A stretch of DNA of 22,126 nt, taken from contig DCIT01000019.1 in NCBI GenBank assembly GCA_002317145.1, forward strand, positions 1 through 22,126, written 5' to 3'. The notes under the pieces are model-generated. The model was not told the origin of the DNA. It was given only the letters and a program-made list of their open reading frames with translations, and made no database searches. Numbering within the stretch: position 1 is the first letter of the stretch; each line of letters opens with the position of its first letter. Positions 15,560 through 22,126 of the stretch are shown one piece after another. Both the position numbers and the translations under genes were made by a program. Source of the DNA: Caryophanales bacterium UBA1719. GTDB lineage: Bacteria; Bacillota_I; Bacilli_A; RFN20; CAG-826.

Positions 15560-16325
15560 CGATCCGATTAATGATGATTTCGCGGTAAACAAAACTAAAA
15601 AGCATCAAGTTTCCGACGATTTTAAATATATCCACACAAATATTTTTTATCGCTTTTTCTCATTTGTTATATTTCATATAATTGCTAAACCTTTATTTTA
15701 TATAATATTAAAAATTAAATATCATATACGCATTTATAACAAAAAAGCTGCAAGACGTTTAAGCAACACTGGATATTTTGTTTATATGAATCATACTCAA
15801 AATATTATTGATGCGATTACTAATCAAACATTTTTATTCCACAAGAAAGGTTATATTATCGCTAGTAATGATGTTTACTCTTTAAAAGGATTAAATACTC
15901 TTGTTAGTATGTTAGGTACATTACCTACTCCTAACAATATGATTCAATCTAAAAAGTTATATGATGCTATTGAGCATTATGTTAATAAGAAAAATAAAGT
16001 TGTAGTAATAATGCCTGAAGCACATATCTGGCCTTACTATAATGATATAAGACCATTCTTAGATACCTCATTTGTCTTCCCAGCATTATTAAATAAACCT
16101 ATTTTAGTTACAACAGTTGTCTATAGACAAAGAAAGATATTTAAGAATAGAAGACCATATATATCTATGTATGTATCTGATCCAATATTCCCTAATTTAG
16201 CGGTATCTCCTAAAGAAAGACAAAAGGAATTAAGAGATCAAGCTTATAACATCATGAAAGATAATGTCACTAAACATAAAAGTTTCGCATATATTAAATA
16301 TGAGCAAAAAACTAACGCTAAATAA
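15531..16325 (+). CDS. PlsC-like acyltransferase (HX5D / PEAHIWP family)
   Basis: A divergent relative of glycerophosphate acyltransferases. The N-terminal YSDPINDDFA is typical of this subfamily, so the ATG at 15531 is accepted despite the 29-nt overlap with the upstream gene and the lack of a ribosome binding site. A hydrophobic stretch lies at about 42-62. The catalytic motif is NHTQNIID (H88, D94), which is HX5D where classic PlsC has HX4D. The FPEG motif is replaced by MPEAHIWPYYN (161-171), followed by RPF. These changes appear to be shared by the subfamily, not damage to this copy. Position at the end of the operon after plsC and a GT4 enzyme suggests acylation of a lipid or glycolipid. 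No clear terminator follows. Confidence 0.82.
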   Translation: MKETKKVVYSDPINDDFAVNKTKKHQVSDDFKYIHTNIFYRFFSFVIFHIIAKPLFYIILKIKYHIRIYNKKAARRLSNTGYFVYMNHTQNIIDAITNQTFLFHKKGYIIASNDVYSLKGLNTLVSMLGTLPTPNNMIQSKKLYDAIEHYVNKKNKVVVIMPEAHIWPYYNDIRPFLDTSFVFPALLNKPILVTTVVYRQRKIFKNRRPYISMYVSDPIFPNLAVSPKERQKELRDQAYNIMKDNVTKHKSFAYIKYEQKTNAK

Positions 16326-16335
16326 AAAAAGATAA

Positions 16336-16341
16336 TATAAT
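16336..16341 (+). promoter_or_regulatory. Candidate -10 box of the rubrerythrin gene
   Basis: A consensus TATAAT 32 nt before the rubrerythrin ATG, in a 47-nt gap. No good -35 is visible at 17 nt. A start near 16348 would leave a short leader with the AAGGAGGA ribosome binding site at 16357-16364. Confidence 0.5.
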
Positions 16342-16372
16342 TATTTATAGTAATTTAAGGAGGACTTTTAAA

Positions 16373-16912
16373 ATGGATTTAAAAGGAAGTCAAACAGAGA
16401 AAAATCTCGCTTATGCTTTTGCTGGAGAATCTCAAGCAAGAAATAAGTACACTTATTATGCTTCAAAAGCTAGAAAAGAAGGCTATGAGCAAATCGCTGC
16501 AATATTTGAAGAAACTGCAGGAAACGAAAAAGAACATGCTGAACTTTGGTTCAAACATCTTCACGGTAATGCTGTTCCATCAACAGACATTAATTTATTA
16601 GATGCTGCTAATGGAGAAAACGAAGAGTGGACAAAGATGTATAAAGAATTCGCTGAAGTCGCAAGAAAAGAAGGATTCTTAGAAATCGCTGCTCAATTTG
16701 AAGGTGTTGCTAAAATTGAAAAAGCTCACGAAGAAAGATATAGAAAATTATTAGACAATTTAAAAACTAATAAAGTCTTTATCGCAAGTGATGTAGTTGT
16801 TTGGAAATGCCGTAACTGCGGTCATATTCATGTTGGTAAAGAAGCTCCAAAAATGTGCCCAGTTTGCCATCATGCTCAAAGCTATTTTGAATTAAGAGCA
16901 GTTAACTATTAA
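16373..16912 (+). CDS. Rubrerythrin
   Basis: A di-iron peroxidase that reduces hydrogen peroxide, using electrons passed through its own rubredoxin-like domain; typical of anaerobes. The ferritin-like four-helix domain (1-135) has the opening MDLKGSQTEKNL and YAFAGESQARNKY (E19), ETAGNEKEHAELWF, and AQFEGVAKIEKAHEERY, which provide the di-iron ligands. The C-terminal domain binds one iron through C146-x2-C149 and C162-x2-C165. At 179 aa it is a normal rubrerythrin. It has the strongest ribosome binding site in the window (AAGGAGGA, 8 nt before the ATG) and its own terminator, so it is probably a highly expressed single-gene unit. Confidence 0.96.
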   Translation: MDLKGSQTEKNLAYAFAGESQARNKYTYYASKARKEGYEQIAAIFEETAGNEKEHAELWFKHLHGNAVPSTDINLLDAANGENEEWTKMYKEFAEVARKEGFLEIAAQFEGVAKIEKAHEERYRKLLDNLKTNKVFIASDVVVWKCRNCGHIHVGKEAPKMCPVCHHAQSYFELRAVNY

Positions 16913-16931
16913 TTAATTTATAAGATATATT

Positions 16932-16957
16932 AAGCACCCCTCGTTGGGTGCTTTTAT
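16932..16957 (+). terminator. Rho-independent terminator after rubrerythrin
   Basis: AAGCACCC and GGGTGCTT form an 8-bp stem around a 6-nt loop (CTCGTT), followed by TTATATTT. It begins 19 nt after the rubrerythrin stop and is the most GC-rich hairpin outside the tRNAs. Confidence 0.9.
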
Positions 16958-16974
16958 ATTTATATATAAATATA

Positions 16975-17003
16975 TTTACACAATATATTTGTTTTGATAA
17001 ACT
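16975..17003 (+). promoter_or_regulatory. Candidate promoter of the lipoprotein phosphatase gene
   Basis: TTTACA at 16975-16980 and TAAACT at 16998-17003 are separated by 17 nt. A TG sits one base before the -10, making it extended. It lies just after the rubrerythrin terminator and about 30 nt before the chosen start. Confidence 0.5.
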
Positions 17004-17033
17004 AATATCGTTAAAAAAATAATGGAGATGAAT

Positions 17034-18362
17034 ATGACATTAGCAAGAAGATTACCTCTAGTAGCTCTGCTACCTTTTATTTCATCAATAATGACATCGT
17101 GTAACGGTCCAAAAACTTTTACATCTGAAATTAAAATGCCTTCTGAAAGTGGTCAGTCATTCCGTGAGATCGATTTAAAAATTAAACATGAAGACATGAA
17201 AAATCATGGTTTTGAATATGGTGATATTGTTGAATTAACATTTACAAAACCAAATTGTGAAACTAAAAAGATGATTGTTCCTTATGTTACTAATTATAAT
17301 GAAGCAGGAACATATGGTCCTTGCTTATGTGATTATGAAGCTAAAGGATATACTTTGACTGTAGCAACAGGATTTCAAACTGCAAATATTGCAGAATCAG
17401 ATTATTATGCAGATGGAACTTGTGAAATAAAAATAAAACAAAAAGGTGGTTATAAGAAAAAGAGAGAGCTTGTAAATGTAACTACTAAACTAACTTACGA
17501 TCAATGCGGAAAAGATAATATGAAATTTGCTAACTGCAGAGATGTGGCTGTAGTCGGAAATATTTATGAACATATTAAATACGGGACTTTATTTAGAGGG
17601 TCATCTCCAATTGCTGAAAGCAAGAATAAAGATAGATATATAGTTGCTGATAATTATCTGAAATATCATCAAATTGATCAGGATATATCTTTATCTTTAT
17701 CACCAGATAGTTTATATACTATATATTATGGTAAAATAACACCTGAAGGTAAAGTAATTCCTGCCGAAACAAATGTTGGTCCCTATGCAAAAGCTTTATA
17801 TGAAGACCAGCCAATAACAAAAATGTACACAGTTAGTTTAGGTTCTGATTTCTTCCATAACGAAAGAGGTGGAAAAGGAATGATGGAAATGTATTCGTAT
17901 ATTGCTAACAGCAATGATACAGAAAAATCTTTTTACATACATTGCAATGAAGGCAAAGATAGAACCGGTTTTGCCATTATGATTTTAGAAGCGTTATGTG
18001 GTTGCGAACTCCAAGATATAGTTGATGATTATATGTTAACTTTTAACAATTATTACAATATTAATAATATTGATGCATCTACTAAAGAAAAATATGATTG
18101 TATGGCTAACTTAACTTGTTATAGAAACATATACTCTTTTATGCTTGCAGGTGATGACAAGCTAAAAACTGGCACAGACATCTATAACAAATTAGGTGAA
18201 ATTGATATGTTAAATTTTGATTCCAAAACTACAGTAGAAGAAAATTTAAAAAATAAAGAATCCGATTACCTAAACAAATGCGCATGGAAATATTTAAACA
18301 AAATCGGGTTAGATGATACCAAAATTAAAATACTTCAGAAAAAATTCATAAATAACATTTAA
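17034..18362 (+). CDS. Lipoprotein tyrosine phosphatase (Y_phosphatase3-like)
   Basis: A surface-anchored protein phosphatase. The ATG at 17034 is chosen over the in-frame ATG at 17022 because GGAGA (17024-17028) then sits as a ribosome binding site and the protein begins directly with a signal peptide: R5 R6, a hydrophobic core (7-20) and a lipobox ending MTSC with C23 as the lipidated cysteine. Residues about 30-150 form a beta-rich domain (GFEYGDIVELTF). The phosphatase domain follows: LFRGSSPI, then the P-loop HCNEGKDRTG with C304 and R310 (CX5R), as in MptpB/IphP-type enzymes. The 442 aa length matches lipoproteins of this type that I recall from gut Firmicutes. Its target is unknown; a host or surface phosphoprotein or phospholipid are options. 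Confidence 0.85.
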   Translation: MTLARRLPLVALLPFISSIMTSCNGPKTFTSEIKMPSESGQSFREIDLKIKHEDMKNHGFEYGDIVELTFTKPNCETKKMIVPYVTNYNEAGTYGPCLCDYEAKGYTLTVATGFQTANIAESDYYADGTCEIKIKQKGGYKKKRELVNVTTKLTYDQCGKDNMKFANCRDVAVVGNIYEHIKYGTLFRGSSPIAESKNKDRYIVADNYLKYHQIDQDISLSLSPDSLYTIYYGKITPEGKVIPAETNVGPYAKALYEDQPITKMYTVSLGSDFFHNERGGKGMMEMYSYIANSNDTEKSFYIHCNEGKDRTGFAIMILEALCGCELQDIVDDYMLTFNNYYNINNIDASTKEKYDCMANLTCYRNIYSFMLAGDDKLKTGTDIYNKLGEIDMLNFDSKTTVEENLKNKESDYLNKCAWKYLNKIGLDDTKIKILQKKFINNI

Positions 18363-18382
18363 ACAAATTCAGAATAAAATTA

Positions 18383-18411
18383 TTGTATTAGAAATAATTT
18401 TCTAATAATAT
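18383..18411 (+). promoter_or_regulatory. Palindrome and candidate promoter before the ABC transporter
   Basis: TATTAGAAA (18386-18394) and TTTCTAATA (18399-18407) form a perfect 9-bp inverted repeat with a TAAT centre. Weak TTGTAT (18383-18388) and TAATAT (18406-18411) boxes, 17 nt apart, flank and overlap it. That is the layout of an operator laid over a promoter. It could also be a hairpin ending the upstream phosphatase transcript, since TATTTT follows. The ATG at 18421 lies so close that an mRNA from this promoter would be almost leaderless. Confidence 0.4.
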
Positions 18412-18420
18412 ATTTTCACT

Positions 18421-19122
18421 ATGAGTTATTTAAAATTAAAAAATGTAGTGAAAGAATATAAGAGTGAAGCGGGTATCTACCGCGCTCTTAATAACGTTAA
18501 CTTTGAATGCGAAAATTCAGAATTTGTTGTTATTCTAGGACCTTCAGGTGCAGGTAAGACTACCTTATTAAATTTATTAGGTGGTATGGATAACCTAACA
18601 GGTGGAGAAATTATCTTAGATAATAAAAACATTTCTCAATTTACCAAAAAAGAAATGACTGAGTTACGTAGAAATGATATTGGGTTTGTCTTCCAATTCT
18701 ATAACTTGATGCCTAATTTGACAGCATTAGAAAATGTTGAATTAGCAACTGAAATATCTCCAAAAGCTTTAGATCCTAAAAAGATTTTAAATATGGTTGG
18801 ACTTAAGAATAGAGTTAAACATTTCCCTGCTCAATTATCAGGTGGAGAACAACAAAGAGTATCTATTGCTAGAGCAATAGCAAAGAATCCTAAATTATTA
18901 TTATGTGATGAACCTACAGGAGCGCTTGATTATAAAACTGGTAAATCAATTTTAAGAATACTTTATGATGTATCTAAAAAAGCAAATAAATTAATTATTG
19001 TTGTTACTCATAACGCAGCTATTAAAGAGATGGCGGATAGAGTTATTGAAATTAAAAATGGTGAAATTATAAATAATTATAAAAATAAGAAGCCTAAACG
19101 TATTGAGGACATTGAATGGTAA
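18421..19122 (+). CDS. ABC transporter ATP-binding protein, MacB/LolD type
   Basis: The ATPase that powers the FtsX-type permease encoded next. All motifs are intact: Walker A GPSGAGKT (40-47), Q-loop FQFYNLMP, signature LSGGEQQR (139-146), Walker B LLLCDEPTG with E164 as catalytic base, D-loop ALD and the switch H197 (VVTHN). The FQFYNLMPNLTALENVELA segment is typical of the MacB/LolD/FtsE class, which do not import substrates but drive mechanical work on lipoproteins, peptides or cell-wall enzymes. At 233 aa it has the usual length. No Shine-Dalgarno sequence precedes the ATG. The gene overlaps the permease gene by 7 nt. Confidence 0.94.
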   Translation: MSYLKLKNVVKEYKSEAGIYRALNNVNFECENSEFVVILGPSGAGKTTLLNLLGGMDNLTGGEIILDNKNISQFTKKEMTELRRNDIGFVFQFYNLMPNLTALENVELATEISPKALDPKKILNMVGLKNRVKHFPAQLSGGEQQRVSIARAIAKNPKLLLCDEPTGALDYKTGKSILRILYDVSKKANKLIIVVTHNAAIKEMADRVIEIKNGEIINNYKNKKPKRIEDIEW

Positions 19123-21014
19123 AGAAACAATACCTAAAATCAACAGGACGTTTATTTACTAAACATATTATTCGTCTATTAAGTATTGCCGCTATATTCA
19201 TAGTTAGCATTGGTTTAATGTCTGGTCTAGGTGTTGTTAAATATAACGTTAAACAATACGTTAATGATGTTTATAACACATGTAATGTTCATGACTTAGA
19301 TGTTTATAATTTTGATCATTCTTCTATGACTGGTAAAGTAAATTTACTTTATAAAGCCCTTAGTAATGAAGAAGCTAAACAAAAATATAATATCAAAGAC
19401 ATTTCATTATCCTATAGTTATGACTGTCCTGATATTAGTGATGAATCAAATCGTTTTGCTTATAGAGTAATCTCAGGTGATTTTTCAAATTTAGATAATT
19501 ACTCAATTGATAAATTAGTGTTGGTTGGAGAAGAAAGCAAATTGCCTAAGGATAATAACCAAGTATTAGTTAATGAAGCAACAAACGAAATTAAAAAACA
19601 TGCTATTGGTGATAAAATAAAAATTTCTCTTTATGGTCGTACTAAAGAAGTAGAGATTTGTGGCATTGTAAGAAATCCTACTTTACTAGCTAAAGCAAAA
19701 GAACCTAGTGCATATTTTTTAGGCGATAAATATCAATATTTAAATGATGTAATTTATTATAACGATTCTAAGATTGCTACTGAACATCCAGAAAGGGCAA
19801 GTAATTTAAAAATTACATTTAATAGCAATATTAGAAATTTATTTAATGATTTATCTGATCCTTATAAAAAAGAGATTGCTGTTGCTTCAGCAAGAATTCA
19901 AGATTTTTTTGCTGCATCAGCTCCTGAAGTTACTCCTATAATTACAAGTTTAGAACAATGCTTCTCATATAATTCATTAATTAAATACGCTGATAAAGTA
20001 TCAGTCATTGCATATATATTTATAGCATTCTTCTCGTTCATTACTTTATTAGTAGTGTTCTCAACTATGACTAGATTATTTGATGAAGATAGAGGATCTA
20101 TGGCAGTCTTAAAAACATTAGGATACTCTAACTTTGCTATTTCTATGCGATATGTTGTATTTGTTTTAATAGCCGGATTAATAGGAGCATTCGGATCTTT
20201 ATTACCATCAGTAATAGTTAATAACATGATTATTAAAGGATTCATGATGCAATATAACTTATGGAGTATAAAAGTTCCAGTAATAACTGCTGTATTTGCT
20301 TTTTGCTCAAGTATCGTTTTATTATTATCAATTATATTAACTGTTATTTCATCGTTAAAAGCTGCTGCAAAGAAACCAGTTGAATTATTAACTCCTAAAG
20401 CTCCTAAAGTAGGTAAGAAAATATTATTAGAAAGAGTGAAAAAGCTATGGAATAAATTATCCTTTAAATATAAATCCACTTGTCGAAATGTATTCTTATT
20501 TAAAGGTCGATTCCTCATGACATTCTTCTCTATTATTGCTTCTACAGTAATAGTCTTCGCATCCTTAGCGTTATTTGATAATTCAATAAATAATAACACT
20601 GTTGCTATGGATACTTCAGCATTAAAAATAATATCTTTAGTCTTATTAGGATTCTCAGCAGTTCTATGTGCTTTAGTTGTTTATAATATTACAAATATTA
20701 ATATCTCTGAACGTAGAAGAGAGATAGCTACTTTAATGGTTCTAGGATATCGTAATCCAGAAGTTAAAGGATATATCTATAGAGAAATTTATATTATGTC
20801 TGCATTATCAGCTTTAGTTGGTTTACCTGCTGGAGTAGGATTTGTTTATTTTGTCTTTAAATTAATGGATTTCGGTGAATTGCGTTTCATCAATTGGTGG
20901 ACTTATATAATTACTCCAATAGTAACTTTCTTATTCGCAATACTTGCAACTCTATTATTAAATAGAAAGATTACTAAAACAGATATGAATGATTCACTCA
21001 AAGTTTTAGAGTAA
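19116..21014 (+). CDS. FtsX/MacB-type ABC transporter permease
   Basis: The membrane partner of the preceding ATPase. Hydrophobic spans lie at about 18-40, 294-317, 345-367, 388-412, 465-488, 502-525, 558-580 and 594-617. This is the two-FtsX-domain layout, with a large extracytoplasmic domain (about 41-290) after the first span and no second large one. The cytoplasmic segments before spans 3 and 7 (MAVLKTLGYSNFAI, IATLMVLGYRNPEV) are the coupling motifs of this family. The 632 aa length is modest for the duplicated class. GAGGA at 19105-19109, inside the ATPase gene, gives a proper ribosome binding site. The cargo is unknown; export of peptides or lipoproteins is the usual guess. Confidence 0.9.
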   Translation: MVKKQYLKSTGRLFTKHIIRLLSIAAIFIVSIGLMSGLGVVKYNVKQYVNDVYNTCNVHDLDVYNFDHSSMTGKVNLLYKALSNEEAKQKYNIKDISLSYSYDCPDISDESNRFAYRVISGDFSNLDNYSIDKLVLVGEESKLPKDNNQVLVNEATNEIKKHAIGDKIKISLYGRTKEVEICGIVRNPTLLAKAKEPSAYFLGDKYQYLNDVIYYNDSKIATEHPERASNLKITFNSNIRNLFNDLSDPYKKEIAVASARIQDFFAASAPEVTPIITSLEQCFSYNSLIKYADKVSVIAYIFIAFFSFITLLVVFSTMTRLFDEDRGSMAVLKTLGYSNFAISMRYVVFVLIAGLIGAFGSLLPSVIVNNMIIKGFMMQYNLWSIKVPVITAVFAFCSSIVLLLSIILTVISSLKAAAKKPVELLTPKAPKVGKKILLERVKKLWNKLSFKYKSTCRNVFLFKGRFLMTFFSIIASTVIVFASLALFDNSINNNTVAMDTSALKIISLVLLGFSAVLCALVVYNITNINISERRREIATLMVLGYRNPEVKGYIYREIYIMSALSALVGLPAGVGFVYFVFKLMDFGELRFINWWTYIITPIVTFLFAILATLLLNRKITKTDMNDSLKVLE

Positions 21015-21026
21015 TATTATATTGTT

Positions 21027-22126
21027 ATGAATATTTTAGATATTATCGCTAAAAAAAGAGATGATAAAAAATTAACTGAAGAAGAAATTAAATATTTCAT
21101 TACTAATTATGTAAAAGGTGACATAAAAGAGTATCAAGCCTCAGCTTTAATTATGGCTATATACCTAAAAGGTATGTGCCATCAAGAAATAGTAAGTCTA
21201 ACTAATGCGATGATGCATAGTGGAGATGTTATAAACTTAAATAATATTAAAGGTATTAAAGTTGATAAACATTCAACTGGGGGAGTAGGTGATAAAACTT
21301 CAATGGTATTAGGACCATTAGTTGCTAGTTGTGGTGCTAAACTTGCGAAAATGTCAGGTAGAGGATTAGGACATACAGGCGGAACTTTAGATAAATTAGA
21401 ATCTATCCCAGGTATGTCAATATCTTTAACAAATAAACAATTTCATGATCAAGTAAATAAAATTGGTATGGCTTTAATGGGTCAAACAGGAAACATAGTT
21501 CCTGCTGATAAAAAGTTATATGCTTTAAGAGATGTTACATCTACTGTTGGATCAGTACCTTTAATTGCTTCATCAATTATGTCAAAGAAACTCGCTAGTG
21601 GATCTAATACTATTTTATTAGATGTAAAAGTAGGATCTGGAGCATTCATGAAAACTTTAGATGATGCTATTAATTTATCTAAAGTATTAGTAGGTATTGG
21701 TAAATCGTTTAAAAGAGATACAAGAGCGGTTATTACTAATATGCAAGAACCATTAGGACTTGCAGTAGGTAATACTTTAGAAGTTAAAGAAGCTATTGAT
21801 ACATTACATAACAAAGGTCCTAAAGACTTTACATTATTATGTAAAACATGTGCATCTATTATGCTTCAACAAGCACATATTGTTAAAAACGATAAAGATG
21901 CAATGAAGTTAATTGATAAAAAACTTAAATCTGGTGAAGCCTTTAATAAATTTAAAGAATTTGTTAAAGCTCAAGGCGGAGATACTTCTTATTTAGATAA
22001 TCCTAATAAATTTAAAGTCAGTAAATATATTATTCCAATTAAAGCAAAAAGAAGTGGTTATATAAAAGAAATAATTGCTTTAGATATAGGAGAAGCCGCC
22101 ATGTTATTAGGAGGCGGACGTTTATC
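21027..22126 (+). CDS. pdp: Pyrimidine-nucleoside phosphorylase, 3' end cut by window
   Basis: Splits uridine, thymidine or deoxyuridine with phosphate to the base and (deoxy)ribose-1-phosphate, in the cytoplasm, for nucleoside salvage. Translation of 366 codons is open to the window end, so only the C-terminal ~65 residues are missing if it has the usual ~430 aa. The helical N-terminal domain opens MNILDIIAKKRDDKKLTEEE. Phosphate binding is at KHSTGGVGDKTS, and the family signature is in SGRGLGHTGGTLDKLE. LDVKVGSGAFMK and MQEPLGLAVGNTLEVKEAIDTL are also typical. It begins 12 nt after the permease stop, without a Shine-Dalgarno match, and may be in the same transcript. Whether it is Pdp or the narrower thymidine phosphorylase DeoA cannot be settled here; Pdp is more usual in Firmicutes. 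Confidence 0.93.
   Translation, partial: MNILDIIAKKRDDKKLTEEEIKYFITNYVKGDIKEYQASALIMAIYLKGMCHQEIVSLTNAMMHSGDVINLNNIKGIKVDKHSTGGVGDKTSMVLGPLVASCGAKLAKMSGRGLGHTGGTLDKLESIPGMSISLTNKQFHDQVNKIGMALMGQTGNIVPADKKLYALRDVTSTVGSVPLIASSIMSKKLASGSNTILLDVKVGSGAFMKTLDDAINLSKVLVGIGKSFKRDTRAVITNMQEPLGLAVGNTLEVKEAIDTLHNKGPKDFTLLCKTCASIMLQQAHIVKNDKDAMKLIDKKLKSGEAFNKFKEFVKAQGGDTSYLDNPNKFKVSKYIIPIKAKRSGYIKEIIALDIGEAAMLLGGGRL

Noticed and set aside
16413..16601. Plus-strand open frame inside rubrerythrin in another frame
   Set aside because: It is out of frame with an unmistakable rubrerythrin that has a strong ribosome binding site.
17022..17033. Upstream in-frame ATG for the lipoprotein phosphatase
   Set aside because: Using it would place the GGAGA ribosome binding site inside the coding region and put extra acidic residues before the signal peptide; 17034 fits better.
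19898..20599. A 233-codon open frame on the minus strand
   Set aside because: It lies wholly inside the FtsX-type permease gene, which has clear family motifs. The frame is long only because hydrophobic, AT-rich codons avoid stops on the other strand; no ribosome binding site or domain was seen.
21482..21814. A 110-codon minus-strand open frame near the right end
   Set aside because: It is antisense to the well-conserved pyrimidine-nucleoside phosphorylase core and shows no recognisable domain.

Overview
The window is AT-rich DNA from a low-GC Gram-positive bacterium. The best guess is a small-genome member of the Bacilli close to the Mollicutes (RF39- or Acholeplasma-like); this lineage call is an inference. 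Supporting signs are the strong A/T codon bias, a tRNA order that matches the Firmicutes pattern, an RNase J2-like gene followed by ftsK/spoIIIE, and type I pullulanase, rubrerythrin and pyrimidine-nucleoside phosphorylase of Firmicutes type. TGA is used as a stop (ends of acpS, pullulanase and plsC) and tryptophan is TGG, so the Mycoplasma TGA=Trp code does not apply.

Layout. 1-632: seven tRNA genes, Cys-Arg-Pro-Ala-Met-Ile2-Ser, all with encoded CCA. 660-5682: a surface/envelope block with a GT32-type sugar transferase, a six-pass membrane protein ending in a DUF2188-like domain, a histidine phosphatase, a DUF2804 protein and, on the minus strand, an O-antigen-ligase-like membrane protein that meets the DUF2804 gene tail to tail with no gap. 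5771-5880: initiator tRNA-fMet with its own terminator. 5946-7073: a GNAT-type protein. 7141-16325: seven tightly packed genes (RNase J2-like, FtsK/SpoIIIE, AcpS, pullulanase, PlsC, GT4 glycosyltransferase, second PlsC-like acyltransferase), most joined by 1-29 nt overlaps. 16373-16957: rubrerythrin with a strong ribosome binding site and a clear terminator. 17034-18362: a lipoprotein tyrosine phosphatase. 18421-21014: a MacB/FtsX-type ABC transporter pair, preceded by a palindrome. 21027-end: a pyrimidine-nucleoside phosphorylase cut by the window edge.

How the parts fit. The 7141-16325 cluster joins RNA turnover and chromosome segregation to membrane-lipid functions: AcpS activates acyl carrier protein, PlsC makes phosphatidic acid, the GT4 enzyme resembles diacylglycerol glucosyltransferases, and a second acyltransferase follows. 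A cytoplasmic pullulanase sits among them. The block between tRNA-Ser and tRNA-fMet separates two genes that are adjacent in the Bacillus trnB order, which suggests insertion or rearrangement.

The most unusual signals are in the tRNAs. tRNA-Ile2 has an aberrant T arm, and both tRNA-Ile2 and tRNA-fMet carry C33 in place of the near-universal U33. The RNase J2-like protein has lost two metal-ligand positions. No mobile element, integrase, CRISPR array or rRNA was seen. Apart from the tRNA cluster, the largest stretch without a protein gene is 5683-5945 (263 nt), which holds tRNA-fMet and its signals.
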